From NCBI GenBank assembly GCA_017547845.1, contig JAFYNZ010000017.1, forward strand, positions 29,278 through 93,277: a stretch of DNA of 64,000 bases. Direction: 5' to 3'. Made by a program: the position numbers and the translations under genes. Origin of the DNA: Muribaculaceae bacterium (lineage in GTDB: Bacteria; Bacteroidota; Bacteroidia; Bacteroidales; Muribaculaceae). The notes under the pieces were generated by a model. The model was not told the DNA's origin. It searched no databases and saw only the letters and a list, made by a program, of their open reading frames with translations. Of the stretch, positions 7,743 to 17,304 are shown piece after piece (positions within the stretch are counted from its first letter, which is position 1; every line of letters begins with the position of its first letter).

Positions 7743-10700
7743 TTAATACTCATCCCAGCTCTTAATCTTGATATCGTCGATTGAGAGGTCGCAGAATGCT
7801 TGGATGAATGCAGATGCGAGACGAGCGTTGGTGATCAACGGAATGTTGAGGTCGACTGCTGCACGACGGATGCGATAACCGTTGCTGAGTTCCTTGACAG
7901 TGAGGTTCTTCGGAATGTTGACAACGAAGTCGATTTCCTTGTTGTGGAGCATATCCATCACCTGAGGTTTGCGGTCGTCGTTAGGGAGGTAAACGCAGAT
8001 AGAAGGGATGCCGTTTTCAGCGAAGAAACGGTGGGTGCCTTCTGTAGCGTAGATGGTGTAGCCCTTCTTGTGGAGCAAGCGTGCAGGCTCGAGGAGTTCC
8101 ACCTTCTGACGAGCGCCACCACTGCTGATGAGCACTGTCTGCTTAGGAATCTGATAGCCGACAGAGAGCATTGACTTGAGCACTGCTTCTGATGTGTCAT
8201 CGCCGATACAGCCAACTTCACCGGTAGATGCCATGTCGACACCAAGCACAGGGTCGGCACCTTGGAGACGAGAGAATGAGAATTGTGATGCCTTGATACC
8301 TACGCAGTCGAGGTCGAATGCCGACTTGTTTGGCTTATCGACAGGAAGACCGAGCATTACCTTAGTCGCTGTGTCGATGAAGTTTTGCTTAGACACCTTA
8401 GACACGAATGGGAATGAGCGTGAAGCACGCAAGTTACATTCGATGACCTTGATGTCGTTGTTTTTAGCAAGGAATTGGATATTGAACGGACCTGAGATGT
8501 GGAGAGCCTTGGCAATCTGACCTGAGATCTTCTTGATGCGACGCATTGTTTCGACGTAGAGCTTTTGAGGCGGGAACTGGATAGTAGCGTCGCCTGAGTG
8601 TACGCCGGCAAACTCGATGTGTTCGGAGATGGCGTAGAGCTTGATTTCGCCGTTTTGAGCGACTGCATCCATTTCGATTTCCTTCGCTTGCTGGATGAAT
8701 TCCGACACTACGACAGGGTGTTGCTTAGAGACGTTGGCTGCGAGTTGGAGGAACTTGGTGAGTTCTTCTTGGTTAGAGCATACGTTCATTGCCGCTCCTG
8801 AGAGCACATATGAAGGACGCACGAGGATAGGGAAGCCTACTTCAGCGACAAACTCGTCGATGGCTTCCATTGATGTCAACTCTCTCCAACGTGGCTGGTC
8901 GATGCCGAGCGAGTCACAGAGAGAAGAGAACTTGTTGCGGTCTTCAGCGTTGTCGATGTCGACAGCTTGCGTACCGAGGATATTGACATTTGCTCCGTCG
9001 AGACGCATAGCGAGGTTGTTAGGAATCTGACCACCTGTAGAGAGGATAACGCCGTGAGGGTCTTCGAGGTCAAGGATGTCCATTACGCGTTCGTAGGTCA
9101 ATTCGTCGAAGTAGAGGCGTTCGCACATGTCGTAGTCGGTCGACACTGTCTCAGGGTTGTAGTTGATCATTACAGGACGATAGCCCTCTTTAGCTACAGT
9201 GAGGAGTGCGTTGACACCACACCAGTCGAATTCCACTGAGCTACCGATGCGATAAGCACCTGAGCCAAGCACCACGACTGAACGCTTGTCGCCAAGGTAG
9301 TTGACATCGTTCTGCGTACCATTATATGTAAGGTATAGATAGTTGGTCTGAGCAGGGTATTCGGCTGCGAGTGTGTCGATTTGCTTCACTACCGGCACGA
9401 TGCCATTAGCTTTGCGGACATCTCTGACAACGTCTGAGAGAGGGTTGCTCTCCTTGTTCATACGGTCGCCATAGAGAGCACGGCCCACTTGGAAGTCGCT
9501 GAAGCCTTGCTCCTTAGCGAGTTTAAGCAATGGGAGTGGGAGCTCTTCGATAGAGTCGTATTTCTCGAGTTCGCGAGATGTGCGGATAATGTTTTGGAGT
9601 TTTTCCAAGAACCAACGGTCGATTTTGGTCAATTCGTGGATTTGCTCTACGCTATAGCCTTGACGCAATGCCTTAGCGATAACGAAGATGCGCTTATCTG
9701 TAGGCTCTTTAAGAGCTTTATCGATGTCCGGGATATTGATGTTTTTGTTTTCAACAAATCCGTGCATGCCTTGACCGATCATGCGGAGACCCTTTTGGAT
9801 TACTTCTTCGAATGTGCGACCTATAGCCATCACTTCGCCGACCGACTTCATTGATGAGCCGATTTCGCGACGTACGCCGTGGAACTTACCGAGGTCCCAA
9901 CGAGGAATCTTACATACGATGTAGTCCAATGCAGGCTCGAAGAATGCTGATGTCGACTTGGTCACAGAGTTCTTGAGGTCAAACAGACCGTAGCCAAGAC
10001 CGAGCTTAGCAGCCACGAATGCCAATGGGTAGCCTGTAGCCTTAGATGCAAGGGCAGAGCTTCGTGAGAGACGAGCGTTTACTTCGATAACGCGATAGTC
10101 CATCGACTGAGGGTCGAATGCGTATTGCACGTTACACTCGCCGACGATGCCGATGTGGCGGATAATCTTGATGGCGAGTTTTCGAAGCATGTGGTAGTCT
10201 TCGTTGGAAAGAGTCTGAGATGGAGCGACTACGATACTCTCGCCGGTGTGGATACCGAGAGGGTCGAAGTTTTCCATGTTGCAGACTGTGATACAGTTGT
10301 CAAAGCGGTCGCGTACTACTTCATATTCCACTTCTTTCCAGCCCTTGAGCGACTTTTCGACGAGGACTTGTGGAGAGAATGAGAGTGCTTTTTCGACCAA
10401 TGCCACCAATTCTTCTTGGTTGTCGCAGAAACCACTACCGAGGCCACCGAGTGCGTAAGCTGCACGCACGATGACAGGATAGCCGAGTTGTTCTGCAGCA
10501 GCGATAGCCGACTCGATAGATGTCACAGCCTCGCTCTTGATGGTCTTAACGTCGATTTCGTCGAGTTTCTTGACGAAGAGTTCACGGTCTTCGGTGTCCA
10601 TGATAGCTTGTACTGGCGTACCGAGCACTCTGACGTTGTACTCCTCAAGCACACCATCTTCATAGAGTTTTACGCCACAGTTGAGAGCAGTCTGACCGCC

Positions 10701-10973
10701 GAATGCGAGCAAGATGCCGTCAGGGCGTTCCTTTTCGATTACCTTCTTTACGAAGTAAGGAGTGACAGGGAGGAAGTAGATCTTGTCGGCAAAGCCTTCG
10801 CTTGTCTGCACGGTAGCAATGTTAGGGTTGATCAAGATAGTCTCAATGTTTTCTTCCTTCATTGCCTTGAGAGCTTGCGAGCCGCTATAGTCGAATTCGC
10901 CTGCTTCGCCAATCTTCAATGCACCTGAACCGAGCAGGAGCACTTTCTTTATTTCTTTATCGTTGGTTGTCAT
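7743..10973 (-). CDS. carB: Carbamoyl-phosphate synthase large subunit
   Basis: At 1076 residues this is the normal length for CarB. It makes carbamoyl phosphate from bicarbonate, ammonia delivered by CarA and two ATP, feeding pyrimidine and arginine synthesis. The two homologous halves are evident. The first carries GSGALKIGEAGEFDYSG and an ATP-grasp core; the second begins at about residue 560 with GSGAYRIGSSVEFDWCG and a second ATP-grasp. A C-terminal MGS-like allosteric domain starts at about 940. It follows carA with a 38-bp gap, forming the carAB operon. Confidence 0.98.
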   Translation of the reverse strand: MTTNDKEIKKVLLLGSGALKIGEAGEFDYSGSQALKAMKEENIETILINPNIATVQTSEGFADKIYFLPVTPYFVKKVIEKERPDGILLAFGGQTALNCGVKLYEDGVLEEYNVRVLGTPVQAIMDTEDRELFVKKLDEIDVKTIKSEAVTSIESAIAAAEQLGYPVIVRAAYALGGLGSGFCDNQEELVALVEKALSFSPQVLVEKSLKGWKEVEYEVVRDRFDNCITVCNMENFDPLGIHTGESIVVAPSQTLSNEDYHMLRKLAIKIIRHIGIVGECNVQYAFDPQSMDYRVIEVNARLSRSSALASKATGYPLAFVAAKLGLGYGLFDLKNSVTKSTSAFFEPALDYIVCKIPRWDLGKFHGVRREIGSSMKSVGEVMAIGRTFEEVIQKGLRMIGQGMHGFVENKNINIPDIDKALKEPTDKRIFVIAKALRQGYSVEQIHELTKIDRWFLEKLQNIIRTSRELEKYDSIEELPLPLLKLAKEQGFSDFQVGRALYGDRMNKESNPLSDVVRDVRKANGIVPVVKQIDTLAAEYPAQTNYLYLTYNGTQNDVNYLGDKRSVVVLGSGAYRIGSSVEFDWCGVNALLTVAKEGYRPVMINYNPETVSTDYDMCERLYFDELTYERVMDILDLEDPHGVILSTGGQIPNNLAMRLDGANVNILGTQAVDIDNAEDRNKFSSLCDSLGIDQPRWRELTSMEAIDEFVAEVGFPILVRPSYVLSGAAMNVCSNQEELTKFLQLAANVSKQHPVVVSEFIQQAKEIEMDAVAQNGEIKLYAISEHIEFAGVHSGDATIQFPPQKLYVETMRRIKKISGQIAKALHISGPFNIQFLAKNNDIKVIECNLRASRSFPFVSKVSKQNFIDTATKVMLGLPVDKPNKSAFDLDCVGIKASQFSFSRLQGADPVLGVDMASTGEVGCIGDDTSEAVLKSMLSVGYQIPKQTVLISSGGARQKVELLEPARLLHKKGYTIYATEGTHRFFAENGIPSICVYLPNDDRKPQVMDMLHNKEIDFVVNIPKNLTVKELSNGYRIRRAAVDLNIPLITNARLASAFIQAFCDLSIDDIKIKSWDEY

Positions 10974-11011
10974 CTTCTGAGATTTTTAGGATTGTTAATA
11001 AAGGATACGGA

Positions 11012-12088
11012 TTAGAGGAGGTTGACAAATTCTTCGAAGATAAATTCTGTATCCTTCGGACCGCTACTTGCTTCAGGGTGGAACTGAGCAGAGAAGAATG
11101 GTTTAGTCTTGTGACGGATACCCTCGTTGGTGCCGTCGTTCATGTTGATGAAGTGAGGCTCCCATTCAGAAGGGATGGTAGAGTTGTCGACAGCGAAACC
11201 ATGGTTTTGCGATGTGATGTAGCACTTTTCTGTGCCGACGAGTCTCACAGGCTGGTTGTGGCTACGGTGGCCATATTTGAGCTTGTAGACCTTAGCACCG
11301 GCTGCCTTGCAAAGCAATTGGTTGCCCATACAGATACCGCAGATAGGCTTGCCGATTTCCATCGCTTTGCGGATATGTTCGACAGTGATTTCTGCAAACT
11401 CAGGGCTACCCGGACCGTTGCTGATGAACAAGCCGTCGTATTCCATCTGAGTGAAGTCGTAGTCCCATGGCACAAGCACTACTTTGACGCCCAAACGGAG
11501 CAGACAACGGATGATGTTGTACTTCGTGCCGCAGTCGACGAGCACTACTGTCTTGTCGCCTGTGCCGTATTCTACTATTTCCTTTGTGCTGACCTTAGCG
11601 ATAAGGTTTTCTTGGTTAGGGTCATGAAACTCGATGTCCTCGCCACCTTCGAAAGTGATTTTGCCCAACAAAGAGCCTTTCTCGCGAAGCAACTTTGTCA
11701 AGGCGCGAGTGTCGATACCATAGACACCCGGGATCTTTTCCTCCTTGAGCCATTCGCTAAGAGAGCGGGTAGCTTGCCAGTGGCTTGGCACCCAGCTGTA
11801 GTCTTGGCAGATGATTGCTTCACAATGTATGTGGCTTGACTCGAAATAGTCGCTGACATTTTCTTCACTCTTGACATCCTCCGATGGCACGCCATAGTTG
11901 CCAAGGATAGGGTAGGTTGTCACTAATATCTGACCCTCATACGATGGGTCGGTTAAGCTTTCAGGATAACCGGTCATAGCTGTGTTGAACACAACTTCTC
12001 CTGCGCATGGGCTTTCATAGCCGAAAGAAAGGCCCTCAAAAACTGAGCCATCTTCCAATGTGAGAATTGCTTTTCTTGGTTCTTGCAT
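11012..12088 (-). CDS. carA: Carbamoyl-phosphate synthase small (glutaminase) subunit
   Basis: A 358-residue protein that hydrolyses glutamine and channels ammonia to CarB. The N-terminal CarA domain starts at about residue 7 (AILTLEDGSVFEG). The class I glutaminase domain holds the nucleophile Cys253 in GICMGN and the His337/Glu339 pair in AQFHPE. It is the first gene of the carAB operon and has a good promoter at 12112-12141. Confidence 0.97.
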   Translation of the reverse strand: MQEPRKAILTLEDGSVFEGLSFGYESPCAGEVVFNTAMTGYPESLTDPSYEGQILVTTYPILGNYGVPSEDVKSEENVSDYFESSHIHCEAIICQDYSWVPSHWQATRSLSEWLKEEKIPGVYGIDTRALTKLLREKGSLLGKITFEGGEDIEFHDPNQENLIAKVSTKEIVEYGTGDKTVVLVDCGTKYNIIRCLLRLGVKVVLVPWDYDFTQMEYDGLFISNGPGSPEFAEITVEHIRKAMEIGKPICGICMGNQLLCKAAGAKVYKLKYGHRSHNQPVRLVGTEKCYITSQNHGFAVDNSTIPSEWEPHFINMNDGTNEGIRHKTKPFFSAQFHPEASSGPKDTEFIFEEFVNLL

Positions 12089-12111
12089 CTTAGTTTGCTA
12101 TTTGAATTGTG

Positions 12112-12141
12112 CAAAGATAATAATAATTCGCGAAATCTCAA
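12112..12141 (-). promoter_or_regulatory. carAB promoter
   Basis: Minus strand TTG (12139-12141), 19 bp, TATCTTTG (12112-12119). The predicted start near 12108 leaves a leader of about 20 nt before the carA ATG, too short for an attenuator. Confidence 0.7.
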
Positions 12142-12221
12142 GCGATTTGCTTGCTCTATTTGTGATAGAATTGATATATTTTTCTCATCTTTGTCTATGA
12201 AGGCATTTAGAGGTGCTATAA

Positions 12222-12254
12222 TTTGGTGATAACAAATATTTTTTCGTAACTTTG
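12222..12254 (+). promoter_or_regulatory. Promoter of the Yip1-smpB-U32 operon
   Basis: TTTG (12222-12225), 21 bp, TAACTTTG (12247-12254). The predicted start is about 45 nt upstream of the ATG at 12304. It lies back to back with the carAB promoter. Confidence 0.65.
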
Positions 12255-12303
12255 CAATCTGATTTTCTTTTCAAAAATCGCATTTTCTCCATCTACTTAC
12301 TCA

Positions 12304-12912
12304 ATGAACTCAAACAACAACAATAATCTCCAGGCCACGACTGCGAATAAGGCGACTGCAACCTCGGTGTTGCTTTATTTCTTGAAAATGTTTGTCTCTC
12401 CGGTCAATGGTTGGAAAAGCGTGAAATCGGCTGCGCTACGTTCCGAAGATGTGGCAGCACGACTCTTTTATCCCTCGCTCGCATTGATTTCTGTGGGCGA
12501 ATTTCTCAAGCTGATTTATAATCATGCACTTACGGTCACTGAGCTATTGCAAGATGCAGTCATCACATTCGTAGCATTTTTTGCCGGATATTTCTCCATC
12601 TTGTTTCTCGTCGACTTCATCTTTGCCAAGGATGTCAGAGCAAAAATCACGACCGAATTTGGCAAAACATATATCCTTATGAATCTCACGACATTGGTGA
12701 TCTTCTACCTTGTCTATGAGATAATTCCGTTGGCAGCACCGGTGCTCGTTTTTACCCCTATCTACACGCTCTACATCATCATCAAGGGAGCGAAATGCCT
12801 CCGAGTGCCTGAGCATTCGTTCACATCGACCATCTGCAAATTGACGGCACTTATAATCGGCGTGCCGATGCTTATCTACTACATCTTCGATGCTCTAATG
12901 CCGACAGTCTAA
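12304..12912 (+). CDS. Yip1-like integral membrane protein
   Basis: A 202-residue protein with an Asn-rich N-terminus (residues 2-8) and about five hydrophobic segments between 70 and 200. The pattern of a soluble start followed by clustered spans with conserved Pro (for example FTPIYTLYIIIKGAKCLR) resembles the Yip1 family (PF04893). Function in bacteria is unknown. It lies 11 bp upstream of smpB and is probably co-transcribed with it. Confidence 0.6.
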   Translation: MNSNNNNNLQATTANKATATSVLLYFLKMFVSPVNGWKSVKSAALRSEDVAARLFYPSLALISVGEFLKLIYNHALTVTELLQDAVITFVAFFAGYFSILFLVDFIFAKDVRAKITTEFGKTYILMNLTTLVIFYLVYEIIPLAAPVLVFTPIYTLYIIIKGAKCLRVPEHSFTSTICKLTALIIGVPMLIYYIFDALMPTV

Positions 12913-12923
12913 ATCGATAGAAA

Positions 12924-13376
12924 ATGAAACAAAGTCAAATTAATATCAAAAACCGTAGAGCTTCTTTTGACTACGAAATCACTGATACCTACACAGCCGG
13001 TCTTGTGCTGACAGGCACCGAGATTAAGTCTATCCGAGAGGGTAAGGCTGGCTTGACCGACACCTACTGCATCATCGAAAATTCGGAGGTGTGGGTAAAA
13101 GGTATGTATATCGCCGAATATTTCTACGGCTCCTACAATAACCACAACTCGCGTCGTGACCGCAAACTCTTGCTTACAAAACGCGAAATAGATAAGCTCA
13201 AGAAGGTCAACGACGATGTCGGCTACACCATCATTCCGTTGCGACTCTTCATCTCCGAAAAGGGCTATGCCAAGCTCGTTATCGGCGTCGGTCGAGGCAA
13301 AAAAGCCTACGACAAGCGTCAGTCCATCAAGGAGCGCGAAGACAAACGCAGCATCGACAGAATGTTCAAACGCTAA
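12924..13376 (+). CDS. smpB: SsrA-binding protein SmpB
   Basis: A 150-residue protein of typical SmpB length. It binds tmRNA and is needed for trans-translation rescue of stalled ribosomes. Family motifs are clear: [10 protein letters not shown] near the start, [13 protein letters not shown], and the basic C-terminal tail beginning [11 protein letters not shown]. No ssrA (tmRNA) gene is seen in the window. The gene sits 13 bp upstream of the U32 family gene. Confidence 0.97.
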   Translation: MKQSQINIKNRRASFDYEITDTYTAGLVLTGTEIKSIREGKAGLTDTYCIIENSEVWVKGMYIAEYFYGSYNNHNSRRDRKLLLTKREIDKLKKVNDDVGYTIIPLRLFISEKGYAKLVIGVGRGKKAYDKRQSIKEREDKRSIDRMFKR

Positions 13377-13389
13377 CAATTTTACGACG

Positions 13390-15186
13390 ATGAGCGACAA
13401 AAGACGCAGTCCACGACCAATCGAGCTACTTGCCCCTGCCAAAAACATCGAGGTAGCTATCCAAGCCATCAACCATGGTGCTGATGCCGTCTACATCGGT
13501 GCTTCAAGCCACGGTGCACGCCAGTCGGCAGCCAATAGCATCGACGACATCAGTCGACTTGCCGACTATGCTCATCAGTTTAATGCCAAGGTCTACACTA
13601 CGGTCAATACCATCGTCTACGAGCAAGAGCTTCGCCATGTGGAGCGACTCGTGCATCAGCTCTATCGTGCCAATGTCGATGCCCTCATTGTGCAGGACAT
13701 GGGTCTCTTGCGACTCGACCTGCCACCGATTGAGTTGCACGCTTCTACACAATGCGACAACCGCACTGTCGGCAAAGCACAATTCCTTGAAGCCGTCGGT
13801 TTCTCACAGATAGTATTGGCTCGCGAGCTTACACTCGACGAAATCCGCGACATATGCCACAGCGTCAAAGTGCCTATAGAAGCGTTTATTCATGGAGCAC
13901 TATGTGTCAGCTACTCAGGTAGATGCCACGCCAGCATGGCTCTTCGTGGTCGCAGTGCCAATCGTGGCGACTGTGCACAGATCTGCCGACTTCCCTACAC
14001 GCTCCGAGATGCCGACTCGAAGACCATCTGTCGCGACAAGCATCTCCTCTCGCTCAAAGACTTCAACCTCACTCATCGCATAGCCGACCTCATGGATGCC
14101 GGTGTCAGCTCATTCAAGATAGAGGGGCGTCTCAAAGATGAGTCCTATGTCAAGAATGTCGTTTCCCACTATCGCCGCATCATTGATAGTGTCATTGAGC
14201 AGCACCCGGAACTGTATCGTCGTGCGTCAGCAGGTTGCTCTGAGGTTAGTTTTATGCCACAACCCGACAAGTCATTCAACCGTGGATTTACCGGCTATTT
14301 TGTCGACCAACGTCGTCCGAAACTATCCATAGCCTCAATCCACACGCCAAAATCGCTCGGCGAAGAGTTGATTGACACCTCTATGATTAACAACGGCGAC
14401 GGCATATCATTCTTCAACGAGCAAGGTGAGTACACAGGTTTCCGCGTCAACCGTGTGGAGCGTGGTCGCATCATACCGGCGCAACCGGTCAGAATACCGC
14501 GTGGCGCAACGCTCTATCGCACCTCCGACACTCAGTGGGACCGACAGATGTCACGCCCGACAGCCGTCAGAAAAATAGATATCGACATTCGCATCGACGA
14601 GACCGGTGTCACAGCCACCGACGAAATGGGCAACCATGTGCGTCTGCCTCTGAATGTCACTAAAGAAGTGGCACAGAAGCCGCTTAATGTGAGAAACGCA
14701 TTCGAAAAACTCGGCAACACTATCTATCGTTTGCGCAACTTCGAGTCACACCTCGATGCTAAGACGTTTATCCCAATGTCGCAACTAACTGAACTCCGAA
14801 GAGAATTGATAGAAGCACTGATGCTATCGGCTAAGACATGCTATCGCCACGAGTTACGACGTTCCGAAGACCTTCATGCAAAATATCCTTCGCAGACCCT
14901 CGACTATCGTGACAATGTAGCCAACTCTTTGGCTCGTCAGTTCTATACAGAACACGGAGTCCGTCAGATAGAAGCGGCAATTGAGACTGCCGACGACCGA
15001 AATAGTAAGTCGCGAGTGGTCATGACATGTCGTCATTGCATTTTGCGCGAACTTAAAATGTGTAAGCGTGACAACCCTCAAGCCATTAAACGCTACCGTG
15101 AGCCACTTGTCATCACCAGTGGCGACATAAGTCTGCAACTGCGCTTCAATTGTGCCGACTGCGAAATGCAAGTACTCACAACATAG
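13390..15186 (+). CDS. U32 peptidase family protein (TrhP/RlhA-like)
   Basis: The ATG at 13390 (MSDKRRSPRPIELLAPAKN) gives 598 residues. An upstream start at 13216 would overlap smpB and is rejected. The U32 core includes ELLAPAKNIE, ADAVYIGA and the cysteine-rich segment CVSYSGRCHASMALRG...CAQICR at about 171-195, which binds an iron-sulfur cluster in characterised relatives. A C-terminal extension carries further Cys pairs (CRHC, CADC). Characterised members modify tRNA or rRNA by hydroxylation with prephenate as donor, so RNA modification is more likely than proteolysis. Placement after smpB suits a translation role. Confidence 0.9.
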   Translation: MSDKRRSPRPIELLAPAKNIEVAIQAINHGADAVYIGASSHGARQSAANSIDDISRLADYAHQFNAKVYTTVNTIVYEQELRHVERLVHQLYRANVDALIVQDMGLLRLDLPPIELHASTQCDNRTVGKAQFLEAVGFSQIVLARELTLDEIRDICHSVKVPIEAFIHGALCVSYSGRCHASMALRGRSANRGDCAQICRLPYTLRDADSKTICRDKHLLSLKDFNLTHRIADLMDAGVSSFKIEGRLKDESYVKNVVSHYRRIIDSVIEQHPELYRRASAGCSEVSFMPQPDKSFNRGFTGYFVDQRRPKLSIASIHTPKSLGEELIDTSMINNGDGISFFNEQGEYTGFRVNRVERGRIIPAQPVRIPRGATLYRTSDTQWDRQMSRPTAVRKIDIDIRIDETGVTATDEMGNHVRLPLNVTKEVAQKPLNVRNAFEKLGNTIYRLRNFESHLDAKTFIPMSQLTELRRELIEALMLSAKTCYRHELRRSEDLHAKYPSQTLDYRDNVANSLARQFYTEHGVRQIEAAIETADDRNSKSRVVMTCRHCILRELKMCKRDNPQAIKRYREPLVITSGDISLQLRFNCADCEMQVLTT

Positions 15187-15231
15187 TTTAAATATTCTCC
15201 ACAGAATTAAGGAAATTTTACCCCAATTAAT

Positions 15232-16122
15232 ATGGCTAATTCCCGCGAGAAAGAAATCTACAAAATCACCCTTTGGGGTAGTGTTGTTAATTTTTTATTG
15301 TTGACAATGAAATTTGTGGCAGGCTTCGTAGCCAACAGTGCTGCAATGATAGCCGATGCTGTACACTCGTTGTCAGACTTTATTACCGATGTTGTGGTCA
15401 TACTGTTTGTTAGAATTTCTGGCAAACCACAAGACGAAGGGCATGATTATGGTCATGGCAAATATGAAACACTTGCTACCGCCATCATCGGGGTGATGCT
15501 TTTGCTTGTCGGTTTAGGCATACTCGTCAATTCTGTGGAGACAATCATCGATGTAATCAACGGCAAACAACTCGCTGCACCGGGCATGCTCGCATTGATC
15601 GTGGCAGCAATCTCCATCGTAAGCAAAGAGGCTCTCTATCAGTACACAGCCTATGTCGGACGTAAATTTCACTCAAAAGCCGTCGTGGCTAATGCGTGGC
15701 ATCATCGCAGTGATGCATTTTCCTCGATAGGAACACTCGTCGGCATTGGCGGTGCGATATTTCTTGGCGAAAAATGGCGCATATTGGACCCTCTTGCAGC
15801 CTTTGTGGTCAGCATATTCATCATAAAAGTAGCAGTACAATTGGTCAAACCATGCGTTGATGAACTGCTTGAGAAATCTCTTCCTAAGGAATTGGAGGAC
15901 AAGATATTGTCTATCATACTCTCATTTCCGGAAGTTAGCAAGCCACATCATCTGCGCACCCGTCAGATTGGCAATAATATAGCTATCGAAATCCATATCA
16001 GAATGGACGGCTCAATGACGCTGCGTGAGGCACACGACATCACCCGTCGCATTGAATCAGCACTCCGAGAAGAGTTTGGCGAACACACCCACATCGGCAT
16101 ACACATGGAGCCAAAAGCCTAA
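15232..16122 (+). CDS. Cation diffusion facilitator family transporter
   Basis: A 296-residue protein with six membrane spans (about 14-205) and a cytoplasmic C-terminal domain (about 210-296). The metal-site motifs DAVHSLSDFITD and HHRSDAFSS match CDF exporters of Zn2+, Fe2+ or Mn2+ driven by proton exchange. The HSLSD/HHRSD pattern is common in iron/zinc FieF-like members, but the metal cannot be decided here. The gene starts 45 bp after the U32 gene. Confidence 0.93.
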   Translation: MANSREKEIYKITLWGSVVNFLLLTMKFVAGFVANSAAMIADAVHSLSDFITDVVVILFVRISGKPQDEGHDYGHGKYETLATAIIGVMLLLVGLGILVNSVETIIDVINGKQLAAPGMLALIVAAISIVSKEALYQYTAYVGRKFHSKAVVANAWHHRSDAFSSIGTLVGIGGAIFLGEKWRILDPLAAFVVSIFIIKVAVQLVKPCVDELLEKSLPKELEDKILSIILSFPEVSKPHHLRTRQIGNNIAIEIHIRMDGSMTLREAHDITRRIESALREEFGEHTHIGIHMEPKA

Positions 16123-16187
16123 TTTACATTTGTATTTTTCTACACATTGCAGATGCTTCTTTGACTGATGGTTTACAGATAGGCTGT

Positions 16188-16229
16188 CTAAAAAATCCAC
16201 AAATCATCGCAAAGTGATTTATAGAAGTT
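16188..16229. repeat. Dispersed intergenic repeat, copy 1
   Basis: This 42-nt stretch (CTAAAAAATCCAC at its left end) matches the reverse complement of 61938-61977 at about 34 of 40 aligned positions with one 2-nt gap. Both copies lie in gene-free DNA next to AGAAGTTC-type sequences. Confidence 0.7.
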
Positions 16230-16269
16230 GCTTGTAGAAGTTCTCTTGAAGAATAACCATTATATAGAA

Positions 16270-16303
16270 AGAGTGTCCCTTATGCGATGATAGGAGACAC
16301 TCT
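16270..16303. terminator. Stem-loop between convergent genes
   Basis: AGAGTGTC (16270-16277) pairs perfectly with GACACTCT (16296-16303), with a possible CC/GG extension. It lies between the converging cation-efflux and aguB genes. No strong T tract follows on either strand. Confidence 0.45.
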
Positions 16304-16353
16304 GTTGTCGTTTGACCGACGATTAAGTCGTTATGAATGCTTGTCTTGTCGGT

Positions 16354-17256
16354 TTAGTCGTTGAAGCGGTTGAGGATTGGCTGGTAGGCATCGATGCGGC
16401 GGTCGCGGAGGAATGGCCACCAGCGTCTGACTTGTTCGCAACGTGCCATGTTGATTTCGATAACACGGTGCTCGGTGTCGTTGTTGCAAGCGCGGTGGAT
16501 AAATTCGCCTTGAGGACCGACTATGAAGCTGCTTCCCCAGAATTGAATGCCATTGGTTTGAGCAGACGGGTCGGGTTCGTGACCTACGCGGTTGACTGTC
16601 ACTACGGGCAGACCGTTGGCTACGGCGTGACCACGTTGGACTGTGGTCCAAGCTTCGCGTTGACGCTCTTGCTCTTCGGGGGTGTCTGACGATTCCCAAC
16701 CGATGGCAGTAGGGTAGATGAGTATTTCTGCTCCACGTAGAGCCATGAGTCTTGCTGCTTCGGGATACCATTGGTCCCAGCAGACGAGCACTCCGAGTCG
16801 GCCGACTGATGTCTGTATCGGCTCAAAACCGATGTCGCCCGGTGTGAAGTAGAATTTCTCGTAGTAGGCAGGGTCGTCGGGGATGTGCATTTTGCGGTAG
16901 CGACCTGCTATTGAGCCATCTTTTTCGAATACGATGGAGGTGTTGTGGTAGAGACCGGCTGAGCGGCGTTCGAAGAGCGATGAGACGAGCACAACGCCAC
17001 ATTCGCGTGCCAATTCGGAGTAGAAGCGCACAGTGGCTGAGTCGTCGGCAAGAGAGACGGCAAGGTCGAAGTTGTCGACCGATTCCACCTGGCAGAAGTA
17101 GAGAGAGTCGTGTAGCTCGGGTAGCACGATGAGTTGGGCACCTTGAGCAGCGAGGTTGCGTATGCTTTGGGCGTTGAGGGCTTGGTTGCCGGCTATGTCG
17201 GAGGTGTAGCTATTTTGAGCGAAACCGACTTTGAGTGTTTTATTCTGTTGTGACAT
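16354..17256 (-). CDS. aguB: N-carbamoylputrescine amidase
   Basis: A 300-residue carbon-nitrogen hydrolase (nitrilase superfamily) that converts N-carbamoylputrescine to putrescine, CO2 and ammonia. The Glu-Lys-Cys triad is visible: Glu47 in LPELHD, Lys122 in RYRKMHIPDDP and Cys159 in LVCWDQWYPE. Adjacent aguA supplies its substrate, which supports this choice over other nitrilase-family amidases. The start lies 48 bp after the end of aguA, and a 9-bp tandem repeat fills the space between them. Confidence 0.95.
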   Translation of the reverse strand: MSQQNKTLKVGFAQNSYTSDIAGNQALNAQSIRNLAAQGAQLIVLPELHDSLYFCQVESVDNFDLAVSLADDSATVRFYSELARECGVVLVSSLFERRSAGLYHNTSIVFEKDGSIAGRYRKMHIPDDPAYYEKFYFTPGDIGFEPIQTSVGRLGVLVCWDQWYPEAARLMALRGAEILIYPTAIGWESSDTPEEQERQREAWTTVQRGHAVANGLPVVTVNRVGHEPDPSAQTNGIQFWGSSFIVGPQGEFIHRACNNDTEHRVIEINMARCEQVRRWWPFLRDRRIDAYQPILNRFND

Positions 17257-17265
17257 GTTTTTGCG

Positions 17266-17301
17266 ATAGATATTATAGGTACTATAGATATTATAGATGC
17301 T
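17266..17301. repeat. 9-bp tandem repeat between aguA and aguB
   Basis: Four units in register (ATAGATATT, ATAGGTACT, ATAGATATT, ATAGATGCT) are followed by further ATAG-rich sequence that extends to 17318 and covers the aguA stop codon. Same family as the array at 4280. Confidence 0.8.
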
Positions 17302-17304
17302 GAA

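Noticed and set aside
10919-11839. 306-residue plus-strand frame opposite carA
   Set aside because: Antisense shadow; carA has all catalytic residues and a promoter.
13216-13389. 58-residue N-terminal extension of the U32 protein
   Set aside because: It overlaps smpB in another frame and is not part of the family; the ATG at 13390 starts at the conserved region.
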